A DNA stretch of 48,718 nucleotides from Gammaproteobacteria bacterium. GTDB lineage: Bacteria; Pseudomonadota; Gammaproteobacteria; Pseudomonadales; Azotimanducaceae. A program made the translations under genes and the position numbers. The notes beneath the pieces were generated by a model that made no database searches, was not told the DNA's origin, and worked only from the letters and a program-made list of their open reading frames with translations. The stretch covers positions 6,170 through 54,887 of the forward strand of contig VYDB01000122.1 in the NCBI GenBank assembly GCA_009843635.1, read 5' to 3'. This document shows, in pieces, positions 16,460 to 23,638 of the stretch; position 1 is the first letter of the stretch; every line of letters starts with the position of its first letter.

Positions 16460-17146
16460 TCAAAACGGCACCTCCACCGCCGCGCACAGGAAGGCCATCA
16501 GCGGCCGGGCCTTGGTGAAGGCATCGGCCGCCTCATCGACGAAGCCCGCGGACGCTGCGTTGGCGGCGGGGAAGTTGCAGGCGGCGATGAAGTCCTTGCG
16601 CTTGATGTCCTCGATGTGGGGCACGTCCTCCGAATAGCCCCTGGGCGGGCGTTTAAGGCGGGTGCCGCCGAACTCGAAGGCGCCATTGAAGGTCTGGGAC
16701 GCCTTCACCCGCTGCCAAGCGTCCGGATGGTCGCAGATGCGCTCGCGGATGCGCTTCAGCGCGCCGGGCTCCGGGCGCCACATGCCGGCGGCGAGGAAGC
16801 AGCCGGTGGTTTCAATGTGCAGGTAGTAGCCCGGCGCATGGACGTCCTTGCCCAACTCGTGGCGGAACTGGATGCCGATGTTGGTCTTGTAGGGTGCGCC
16901 GCGATGAAAGCGGGTATCGCGGTACACGCGCATCAAGGAGCCGCCCTGCCGCTTGGGGATGGCCACAAAGTGCGGCGACACCGCCTCGAGGCGAGACCCC
17001 ATGGCGGCGATGAAGTCCAATGCCGGCTCCAGCACGCACTCGTCGTAGCGGTGCTTGTTCTCCTTGAACCAATCGCGATTGTTGTTCGCCTCCAGTTCGG
17101 CGAGAAAGCCGATGGTGTGGTCTCCGAAGCCCGTGAAGTCCGGCAT
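16460..17146 (-). CDS. TIGR02453/DUF2461 family protein
   Basis: 228 residues with the DUF2461 marks: GFLAELEANNNRDWFKENKHRYDE near the start, SLMRVYRDTRFHRGAPYKTNIGIQFRHE and APGYYLHIETTGCFLAAGMW in the middle. The biochemical role of this widespread family is unknown. The ATG at 17146 is preferred over the TTG one codon earlier, because AAGGAG stands 7-8 bases upstream. It is the last gene of the selenoprotein operon (27 bases after the DUF4345-like gene), though a functional tie is not evident. Confidence 0.85.
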   Translation of the reverse strand: MPDFTGFGDHTIGFLAELEANNNRDWFKENKHRYDECVLEPALDFIAAMGSRLEAVSPHFVAIPKRQGGSLMRVYRDTRFHRGAPYKTNIGIQFRHELGKDVHAPGYYLHIETTGCFLAAGMWRPEPGALKRIRERICDHPDAWQRVKASQTFNGAFEFGGTRLKRPPRGYSEDVPHIEDIKRKDFIAACNFPAANAASAGFVDEAADAFTKARPLMAFLCAAVEVPF

Positions 17147-17173
17147 CAAACACTCCTTTCCCCGAACAGTAGT

Positions 17174-17581
17174 TCAGTCCGCGCCTTCCGCGGCAGCCGC
17201 CCCCTCGGTCAACTGGCGGTGGGCCAGCCACATGAGGCCAATCACGACAATCTCGATGACGAAGTTGGTCACCGCCATGCCCGTGACGCCGTCCGCGACA
17301 AAACCCACCAAGCGGCCAAAGGCGATGGTGCCCATGAGCAGCGCCACGGCCAGAAACCAAGTGGAATTGCGCTGCCAAAGCCCCAAGGCCAGCATCACGC
17401 CCATGCCGAGGAACAGGCCGGCAACGTCGGCGCGCAGCGAACTCAGCCCCAGGAGGTTGCCGTTGGTGGCCTCGATGCCCATGGCATCCTGGGTCACCTG
17501 CGGGTCGAACGCCATCCACAGCGCCTGCAGCAGGGTCAACGCCGCCAGGATGCCAATGATGATTTGCAATGCCTTGTTCAT
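17174..17581 (-). CDS. Small four-helix membrane protein (DUF4345-like)
   Basis: 135 residues with four predicted transmembrane helices: ALQIIIGILAALTLLQALWM, LRADVAGLFLGMGVMLALGLW, WFLAVALLMGTIAFGRLVGFV and AVTNFVIEIVVIGLMWLA. The GRLVGFVADG motif and overall layout match DUF4345-type proteins of unknown function. Its ATG overlaps the selenoprotein's stop (ATGA at 17578-17581), so translation is coupled. Placement suggests a membrane partner for the thioredoxin/UGSC pair, but this is inference only. Confidence 0.7.
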   Translation of the reverse strand: MNKALQIIIGILAALTLLQALWMAFDPQVTQDAMGIEATNGNLLGLSSLRADVAGLFLGMGVMLALGLWQRNSTWFLAVALLMGTIAFGRLVGFVADGVTGMAVTNFVIEIVVIGLMWLAHRQLTEGAAAAEGAD

Positions 17582-18093
17582 GTCAGAGCCTCCACAAGTT
17601 GGTTAATGACGGCTTCCGCCTTGGCCTCCATCTCCCCATCGGTGGCGTCCTGGATGGGATGCGCCACGAACACGCAACGGGCGTCCTTCATGCCGAGCGC
17701 CGCAGCCTGGGTGGCGGCGGCATCGACAAACTCCGTCGAGGCGATGGACACCGAGGGCTTGCCCTGAATCTCGAACCATACCGTGTCATGCAAACTGCAC
17801 GTGGTACAGGAGCCTCAGTCGGCCAGCGCCTCGACCACGAAGTCGTTGTCTCGGGCGATTTGGGCGCGTAAATCCGCCGGTGCCGGCTTGGCGAAGGTCG
17901 GTTTCGCGTAGCGATTGACCTGGATGCCCGGCGCCTCGGCCTTGAGCAGCGCCTCGAGCCGGTCGAGCAGCACGTTGCCCTTGGGCTTGGAGATGTCGAG
18001 AAAGGCGACGTTGCCGGAAATCCGGCCGCTGCGCGGCGTCACCCGCCGCTCCACCGGCACCCGTTCGTCGGTTGGATCAAGAATGGTTGTCAT
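17578..18093 (-). CDS. UGSC-family selenoprotein with in-frame UGA (Sec93)
   Basis: A single 171-residue frame interrupted by one UGA (17815-17817). Upstream, residues 1-92 end ...VVEALAD; the codons after UGA read GSC-TTCS-LHDTVWFEIQGK. The result is the diagnostic Sec-Gly-Ser-Cys of the UGSC family, with Sec93, Cys96 and a further Cys99. The frame then continues for 71 residues with typical coding content. A SECIS-like hairpin lies immediately after the UGA (17779-17806). AGGAGGCAGGAG precedes the ATG at 18093. The protein is probably a thiol/selenol redox enzyme; its reaction is unknown to me. It is 48 bases after the thioredoxin-fusion gene and overlaps the DUF4345-like gene. A conventional caller would report two broken ORFs. 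Confidence 0.85.
17779..17806 (-). promoter_or_regulatory. Bacterial SECIS-like hairpin
   Basis: On the mRNA strand the sequence downstream of UGA folds as outer TACC/GGTA, internal loop, inner CGTGC/GCATG (one G-U pair) and apical loop AGUUU. The loop begins 19 bases after the UGA and has G as its second base. This is the known bacterial SECIS pattern (G in the first two loop positions, loop a few tens of bases downstream). Confidence 0.65.
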
Positions 18094-18141
18094 GGCTCCT
18101 GCCTCCTGTTGTTGGCTTTCCGTTGTTTCCGTTAAAGCTCT

Positions 18142-19722
18142 TCAGGCTTCCTCAATGATTTTCGAGACCGGCATCGAGCCGATCTCGCCGGTCACCCAGC
18201 CGTGGAAGGCGCCGGAGAATTTGCCCGCCTCCGCGCCCGCCACGACGATGTGAATGTCCTCATCGCGGCGGAACTTGGGCAGCTTGCGGGCCCGCGCCTG
18301 CTCATCCATCGCCTCGACCACGGCGGGCTTGAAGCCCACTGCGGAGACCTCATCCGCCGCCAGCTCCTCGATGGACCGCGCCGTCACGGCCTGGATGCGG
18401 GCGCGAATCTCCGCCTTGCCGTAGCCGTCGCGAGCGAAGGTGTCCACGTGCTCCGGGGCGATGACCAGCAGCGCCTCGGTGGCGAAGTGGGCGCGCGGGT
18501 GAAAGATGCTGTCCAGGCAAAGCCCGAAGCTGCCCGCTAGGTGATCGCCGTTGCGGGCATCCTGGTCCACCATCAGGGTGGGGCCACTGCTCATGGCGAA
18601 CGCGGTGACCACCGAGTCCCCGGCGGCGAAGCCCCGCTCCACGTGCAGCGGCGTCCAGGGATTGCGCTCCTCCCACTCCGGGAAGCACATCGTGAACTTC
18701 ATCGGGTTGCCCAAGGTGGAGCGCTCCGTGCCGCCGGGCTGCGCGCCGCCGATGTTGCGGATGGCCAAGCGCAGCGCCCGACCGATGGTGGCGTTGGCGC
18801 GGCTGCCCTGGCCGAGCGCCCCGAGCTTCATGTTCATGCCCAGGCGCTCGCGCACCGGGCCGTTGACCACGATCACCGGGCTGGCCCCCATGGTGGTGGC
18901 CATGACGCCGTGGATGTTGAATTCGTCAGTGCAGACCGCCTCCATGCAGGCGATGACCACGGGCAGGTACTCCGGCCGGCAGCCAGCCATGACCGCGTTG
19001 ATGGCGATTTTCTCCACCGTCGCCTCGCCCATGTTGGGCGGCACCGTGGCCACCACCTCCTGGGCATCACGCCCGGTGCCCCCCAGCATGCGCAGCACCC
19101 GCTCAGGGGTGGGCGGCACCAAGGGCAGGCCGTCGCTGAAGCCGAGATCGAACATCAGCTCAACCTCGTCGTCGCCCGCCCCCACCTCGATGCGGCGGGC
19201 GCGCAGGGGGCTGTTCTCGGATTCCGCCCGCAGCCGGTCGGCAATCAGGGGGTCGGCGGAGCGGGAGCCGCAACCGGGCCGCCACTCAGGATAGTCCGCC
19301 CAATCTAGACCTAAGGGCTCAAGGTTCAACGCTCTAGCGAAGCCCTCGGCCCCTTCCTGCCACTCATCGCGAGCGAAGCCCACCAGCTTGGCGGTTGACT
19401 GCCCTTTCGCATCCACTAGGTGCAGGGTGGGCACGATCTCCACATCGTAGGCGAAGGAGACCTTGAGGGATTCATCATCAAGGAGAGGCACGGTCAGGCC
19501 GTGCCGCTGCGTGAGCACGCGATTGCCCTCCGTAGTTTGGCCGACGACGAAGAAGTCCGCAGCAGCGCCCAGCTCTCGGTACAGCGCCTCGACGAGCGGC
19601 ACGACGTCGTTGCAGGTGGGGCAGTCTTCCTTGACGAAGCAAATCACCGCCGGGCGGGCGCCCGGAAAGCTGTGCTCCCCGCCCCCTTCGTCCTCCAGCA
19701 GGAATGCGGGCAACGCAGACAT
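18142..19722 (-). CDS. Thioredoxin-domain fusion protein, UGSC-associated
   Basis: 526 residues. Residues ~1-140 are a thioredoxin fold: CPTC active site (Cys34, Cys37), VEIVPTL with the cis-Pro at 98. A linker with WRPGCGSRSADP (Cys151) follows. Residues ~190-526 form a large domain of unknown function: GFSDGLPLVPPTPERVLRML, INAVMAGCRPEYLPVVIACMEAV, GASPVIVVNGPVRERLGMN. It is read immediately before the UGSC selenoprotein gene, and the two likely form a redox relay in which thioredoxin chemistry regenerates the selenol. That coupling is inference. The start at 19722 is ATG; no clear ribosome-binding site is visible. Confidence 0.7.
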   Translation of the reverse strand: MSALPAFLLEDEGGGEHSFPGARPAVICFVKEDCPTCNDVVPLVEALYRELGAAADFFVVGQTTEGNRVLTQRHGLTVPLLDDESLKVSFAYDVEIVPTLHLVDAKGQSTAKLVGFARDEWQEGAEGFARALNLEPLGLDWADYPEWRPGCGSRSADPLIADRLRAESENSPLRARRIEVGAGDDEVELMFDLGFSDGLPLVPPTPERVLRMLGGTGRDAQEVVATVPPNMGEATVEKIAINAVMAGCRPEYLPVVIACMEAVCTDEFNIHGVMATTMGASPVIVVNGPVRERLGMNMKLGALGQGSRANATIGRALRLAIRNIGGAQPGGTERSTLGNPMKFTMCFPEWEERNPWTPLHVERGFAAGDSVVTAFAMSSGPTLMVDQDARNGDHLAGSFGLCLDSIFHPRAHFATEALLVIAPEHVDTFARDGYGKAEIRARIQAVTARSIEELAADEVSAVGFKPAVVEAMDEQARARKLPKFRRDEDIHIVVAGAEAGKFSGAFHGWVTGEIGSMPVSKIIEEA

Positions 19723-19789
19723 GGTTTGACGTTACTGCAATTTGGCCAGGCTTGGAAGAGGCATCGCCATAGCGCGACTCGCCGCCCGC

Positions 19790-20965
19790 TCAGTGCGGCT
19801 GCTCCAGCAGATGCTGCCTGAGCAGGTCCTTGCCGTAGTCGTTCCCATTTGGCGTGCGCACCACGGTATGCACATGGTTGCGGCTCGGCCGGTCGGGGCC
19901 ACCCAGCGCCACCGGCCCTTGGTGGTCGTACTCGATCATGATCACCGGTGAGTGGATGCGGTAGTAGAAGACCGCATCCGGGCCCGTGTCGCCGACCCAA
20001 GCGAAGTAAGTGTCGTCCCAGTGGCGCACCACCTCCGAAAGGCGAACCTCGGCATGCCCGTCCCGCAGGTTCCCGGTGTACAGCCTGACCAGATCGAGGG
20101 CGAGTTCCCCTTGGACGTCATCGAGTTCGCCGAGGCGAATGCCCTCGTAGGGCACCACCGCGTTGTCCTGGAACTGCTCCCCGTGGTTGTTGTCCCCGGT
20201 CTTGTTCGGATCGATGATGGCGACCGTGCGTTGCGCGTCGTCGAGCGCGTTGACCAAGGCGAGGCCGGCCGCCAGTTCCTCCTCGAGGATCGCCGTGCCG
20301 GCGAACCGTCCGGTGTCGGCCCGTGTTGGCTCGGAGCCCATGAACGTCGGCGTGAGCACGACCTGGTCGCCCAATACGAAGCAGTTCACGACCAGGTGGT
20401 GACCGTCGAGCTGCCAACCCCACGGCTGGCTCCGCGACGGCTCGCCCATCACCGTGAACCAGTAGCGCCGTTCGCCGTACTCGATGTGGTCGTCCATCAG
20501 GTCGGCCAGGTGCCCCTCGAGACGCATGATGTCCCGGGAGGTCTCGAAGCCGCGGGCGCTCAATGTCGCCGCCATCAGGCCGAACGCGGCCGCGGTCTGC
20601 GCGGCGTCCATCTCCAAGAGGCCGACGCCCTGTCGTGTCGCGATGTGGACGTTGGACCAGCGCCGCCATTCCAGGTCATCGACGGGGAACAACGTGCGGT
20701 CGCGCTGCTCCGGGGTGAGGCTGGCGAGAAACGCGACTGCGGCTTCGCGGATCGGTTCGGTGCTGACGCCGGTGGCCCGGATGTCAAACAGGCCGGGCTG
20801 GGTCTCGCCCTCGGCGGTGACGCCGAGAAACGGCTCGTCGAGCCGCGCGTTCTCCACCAGCGGCCAGACGATGCGCGAGGTCGCCACGGGGTTCCAAGCC
20901 GCCAGTCCGATCAGGAGCACCAAAACGGCCACTCCGATTCCGATCCACTGCAGTAGTCGACGCAT
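19790..20965 (-). CDS. DUF3500-family protein with N-terminal membrane anchor
   Basis: 391 residues. An N-terminal transmembrane anchor (residues ~7-24) exposes the rest to the periplasm. The body matches the DUF3500 pattern: AVAFLASLTPEQRDRTLFPVDDLEWRRWSNVH, GLMAATLSARGFE, RYWFTVMGEPSRSQPWGWQLDGHHLVVNCF, VLTPTFMGSEP, and DDTYFAWVGDTGPDAVFYYRIHSPVIMIEYDHQ. The family is uncharacterised. It may use the conserved W-x-x-D-x-H-H motif for binding, but no reaction is known. The gene ends 67 bases before the thioredoxin-fusion gene; a shared transcript is possible. Confidence 0.8.
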   Translation of the reverse strand: MRRLLQWIGIGVAVLVLLIGLAAWNPVATSRIVWPLVENARLDEPFLGVTAEGETQPGLFDIRATGVSTEPIREAAVAFLASLTPEQRDRTLFPVDDLEWRRWSNVHIATRQGVGLLEMDAAQTAAAFGLMAATLSARGFETSRDIMRLEGHLADLMDDHIEYGERRYWFTVMGEPSRSQPWGWQLDGHHLVVNCFVLGDQVVLTPTFMGSEPTRADTGRFAGTAILEEELAAGLALVNALDDAQRTVAIIDPNKTGDNNHGEQFQDNAVVPYEGIRLGELDDVQGELALDLVRLYTGNLRDGHAEVRLSEVVRHWDDTYFAWVGDTGPDAVFYYRIHSPVIMIEYDHQGPVALGGPDRPSRNHVHTVVRTPNGNDYGKDLLRQHLLEQPH

Positions 20966-21053
20966 GGCTCCGCTTCATCCTCGGCCTAGCTCCAGGTTCG
21001 CCTAGTGTAGATGAGGCGCTCTGCTAGTGTCCTGTCCCGCAAATAAGTGGGTT

Positions 21054-21548
21054 TTAGGCGCTAGGCCGTTTTGGTTCCCGATGAGATGCTGCTACAGCAT
21101 CGGAGAGGGCTACGGCGTCAATGTCGTCGAAGACCGCAAAGTCCTTAAAGTTGTCGGATACGAGAACACGGATGCCGTGCACCGACATGGTGGCGACAAT
21201 GTTGGCATCGTGAAACCGTTTTCCTTGCAGGCCGTGTTTCTGTCCGAGGCGACGCAGCTTGTCAGCTACCGCTTCCGTTTCATCGTACAGCCTGAGAAAG
21301 CCCAGAAACGCCTCCACATTGCCGATGGCGTCGCGCGGATTCAGGCCCAATCCGTTGACGTCAACCGGCCGCGTCGCCACCACCATGTATTCCCTCAATA
21401 TCTGGCCGCTTACCGCCAAGTGCATGCCACTACGGTCAGATTCCGCGATCAGTCGGTGCGCCGCCTCGTGATTAGGACGCGATTCTTCCGTCGCCGTCAG
21501 AAGCACATTGGTGTCAATGAAGACAACGTCACCTACCTTCGGGACCAT
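21054..21548 (-). CDS. PIN-domain ribonuclease toxin (VapC-type)
   Basis: 164 residues. The PIN-domain acidic residues are visible: Asp12 in FIDTNVLL, a Glu in LREYMVVATRP, Asp in FHDANIVATM and Asp in VLVSDNFKDF. VapC-type toxins cleave tRNA or rRNA when released from their antitoxin. The start ATG (21548) lies inside the antitoxin gene, which precedes it, giving a 20-base overlap typical of TA operons. A 60-base sample within it (21481-21540) is about 50% GC, well below nearby genes, consistent with horizontal gain. Confidence 0.85.
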   Translation of the reverse strand: MVPKVGDVVFIDTNVLLTATEESRPNHEAAHRLIAESDRSGMHLAVSGQILREYMVVATRPVDVNGLGLNPRDAIGNVEAFLGFLRLYDETEAVADKLRRLGQKHGLQGKRFHDANIVATMSVHGIRVLVSDNFKDFAVFDDIDAVALSDAVAASHREPKRPSA

Positions 21549-21759
21549 AGATTTCGTCCCTGTTCCACGATGTCGCCAAGCCAGTGTTCACCGTAACCAG
21601 ATCAAGCGTTCGGGTGTCTTCCTCCGGTGGCGCCAACCGGGCTTCCCGGGCAAGGATGGCGCGCAACTCGCCCTGCAACGACCGGTGATGGATAACCGCC
21701 AATCGCTTCAAGGCCGCAAGGGTGGCCGGCTCAACTTCCCGAATGTGAATCGAACTCAT
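21529..21759 (-). CDS. Ribbon-helix-helix antitoxin (VapB/FitA-type)
   Basis: 76 residues. The N-terminus SSIHIREVEPATLAALKRLAVIHHRSLQGELRAIL fits a ribbon-helix-helix repressor: a beta strand then two helices with the LQGELRAIL of FitA-like proteins. The C-terminus should wrap the toxin and occupy its active site. It precedes the PIN toxin and presumably autorepresses the operon at the palindrome 21776-21783. Confidence 0.85.
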   Translation of the reverse strand: MSSIHIREVEPATLAALKRLAVIHHRSLQGELRAILAREARLAPPEEDTRTLDLVTVNTGLATSWNRDEIYGPEGR

Positions 21760-21765
21760 GAAGGT

Positions 21766-21794
21766 AGCATATTGCCACTAGTGTAATTTCGCAA
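21766..21794 (-). promoter_or_regulatory. Toxin-antitoxin promoter with candidate operator
   Basis: On the minus strand TTGCGA (21789-21794) and TATGCT (21766-21771) are 17 bases apart, each 4/6 consensus. The perfect palindrome CACTAGTG (21776-21783) lies between them, in the place expected for an operator. Only six bases separate the -10 from the ATG, so the mRNA could be leaderless. Confidence 0.5.
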
Positions 21795-21821
21795 CCCTAT
21801 CGTTGCCTTTGGCACCCAGGA

Positions 21822-23090
21822 CTAATTGCCATAACGCCGCTGCACGTGCTGGCGCCGAATGGCGATCTGTTCCGCACGCTGCTCGGGGGAAACCCGGGGC
21901 TCATCTTTAGGCAGGTGATCGAACAGTTCGGTCAGCGGCACTTTTTCAACCCTGGGAATCTGTTCATCGGGGATCTCGGGCGGGTGCAGGCCGTCGTAGC
22001 GCAGCAACATCTCGGCGCGCTGGAATCCCTCCGTGTCCAGCCAGTTCCAAACGCCCGGATCGCGATGGGCGATGACAAAGTGAAAGGCGCCGTCAGAGCT
22101 GAGCCGTGCCTGGTCCGTGGTGAGGCTGGTTTGCCGGTCCGCATAGTCCAAGGATTGCCACCAGTGGTGGCCTAACTGCAAGCCCTGGTAGGCTGCGGCG
22201 CTGGGCCAGGTGGTGATGATCAGCGCCTCGTCTTGTTCGAGGTTGTAGTGCCCCAAGGCCATCAGCCTGCCCGGCAGGCCGCCCAGGTCGCCCACTTGCC
22301 GCAGGGGGCTCAGCCAATTCTCGGGAAACCGCCCGGCAACCGTGCGGTTGAACTCAGGCCAGTGACGCACCTGCTCGCCGAAAGCCGCAGCCAGTGCCTG
22401 CAGCCGTTGGGTCATGACGGCTGCGTTCATATGGGGCACCTCCCCAGGTGCCATGTTCATCCTGTCGATATGCACTTGACCCGGCGCTTCGCTGGCCCAG
22501 TCGGAGAAGGTCTGGCGCACGATGAGCTTGCCGGGCACAGCTTCGCTGCGCAGCCAGTTCCCTGGCTGGCGCTCCGGGCTGACGATCACTTCGAAGCCGC
22601 CATCCCCGCTCACCAGCAGATCGTCCGATGACAGGACGCCCAAGGTTCTGCCCTCCGTTACATCTTCATAGAGCACGAAATCCAGACGCCGACTGGTGCC
22701 CCGGCTGCCCCATATCCGGTATTCGTGGCTGCCATCCAGGATGGCGATCAGGTAGCGCTGGTCCGGGTTGTCCATGCCGGTCTTGTTGTTGGGATTGATG
22801 ATGCGGAAGTAGGGAAAGCGCGGGTCATGCATAAAGCGCTCCTCGATGGCCGCGACCAGGGTGCGCATGATGTGCCGGTAGGCTTCGGCTTGCTCCCGCT
22901 CGCTGCCATACCAAGGGTGGCTCTCAACGAAGTCACCGGCCTGCGCCAGCGAGTCAACCAACTGGTCGTAGCTGTGGGCCAAGCCTTGGCTCACTTCAAG
23001 CGGCGGAGCGGTAACCGGTCTGTCAAACACCAGTAGGTAGAGGGCAAGGGAAAGCACGCCACCGCAGACAAACGAGACAACGATCTTCAA
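21822..23090 (-). CDS. DUF1214-like membrane-anchored protein
   Basis: 422 residues from a TTG start at 23090, chosen because AGGAGAG lies 8 bases upstream and a transmembrane anchor (IVVSFVCGGVLSLALYLLVF) begins at once; the upstream extension is within the VOC gene. The segment IINPNNKTGMDNPDQRYLIAILDGSHEYRIWGSRGTSRRLDFVLYED resembles the DUF1214 core. The role of these proteins is unknown. It is the third gene of an amidase-VOC-DUF1214 operon, separated by 13 bases from its neighbour. No enzyme motif is clear. Confidence 0.65.
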   Translation of the reverse strand: MKIVVSFVCGGVLSLALYLLVFDRPVTAPPLEVSQGLAHSYDQLVDSLAQAGDFVESHPWYGSEREQAEAYRHIMRTLVAAIEERFMHDPRFPYFRIINPNNKTGMDNPDQRYLIAILDGSHEYRIWGSRGTSRRLDFVLYEDVTEGRTLGVLSSDDLLVSGDGGFEVIVSPERQPGNWLRSEAVPGKLIVRQTFSDWASEAPGQVHIDRMNMAPGEVPHMNAAVMTQRLQALAAAFGEQVRHWPEFNRTVAGRFPENWLSPLRQVGDLGGLPGRLMALGHYNLEQDEALIITTWPSAAAYQGLQLGHHWWQSLDYADRQTSLTTDQARLSSDGAFHFVIAHRDPGVWNWLDTEGFQRAEMLLRYDGLHPPEIPDEQIPRVEKVPLTELFDHLPKDEPRVSPEQRAEQIAIRRQHVQRRYGN

Positions 23091-23103
23091 TTGGGGTGCT
23101 CTC

Positions 23104-23625
23104 CTATCGGCTGCGCTCCATGGGGCGCAGCGGTTCGCTGCCGTCCCAACCTTGGGACGCCGCCTCCACCATGGCGTAGAAGCGGCGCAGGCCGGGCTCG
23201 TCCTCGTAGATCTCAAAGTAGTGGCCGAGGATTGAGTTGGCGTCGGCGAAGGCGAACTTCACTTGGCCCGCCCGCGCCGTCATGCGGGTGGGGAAGCCCC
23301 GGGCTTCGAGGCGGGCAAGCTCGGTGGAAAGCTCTGGCGCAAAGTAAGCGGTGTGGTGCAGGCCCCAAGCGCGGTCGGAGAACACCGATGGATCGTCGCC
23401 GTTTTGCTGCACCAGCTCGACCATGACGCGCCCCCACCAGCCGTAGGCGGAACTGTGATCGAGAGCCGCCGGGGCGCCGTCCAGCCGCACCGCGTCGAGG
23501 GGAATGTGCTCGGCGATGAAGAACGGCCCGGCGCCTAGGTGCTTGGCCCAACGCTCCGCCGCCTGCTTGATGTCCGGCACGAAGTAGGCAAGCTGAACGA
23601 TCTCCGGCCCGTCCGCTGGCTGCAT
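23104..23625 (-). CDS. VOC-family (glyoxalase-like) protein
   Basis: 173 residues with two beta-alpha-beta units of the vicinal-oxygen-chelate fold: IVQLAYFVPDIKQAAERWAKHLGAGPFF, then RAWGLHHTAYFAPELSTELARLEARGF and SILGHYFEIYED. A His near 90 (LHHTAYF) and Glu near 138 (YFEIYED) could bind a metal. Reaction unknown; the family includes dioxygenases, isomerases and lyases. It sits in an operon between an amidase and a DUF1214-like protein, suggesting a catabolic role on an amide-containing compound. Confidence 0.75.
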   Translation of the reverse strand: MQPADGPEIVQLAYFVPDIKQAAERWAKHLGAGPFFIAEHIPLDAVRLDGAPAALDHSSAYGWWGRVMVELVQQNGDDPSVFSDRAWGLHHTAYFAPELSTELARLEARGFPTRMTARAGQVKFAFADANSILGHYFEIYEDEPGLRRFYAMVEAASQGWDGSEPLRPMERSR

Positions 23626-23638
23626 GGCGGTTGCCCCC

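Noticed and set aside
17578-17793. Stand-alone 71-residue gene
   Set aside because: Its apparent start is a TTG with no ribosome site, and the sequence is in frame with the upstream part through UGA; both belong to the selenoprotein.
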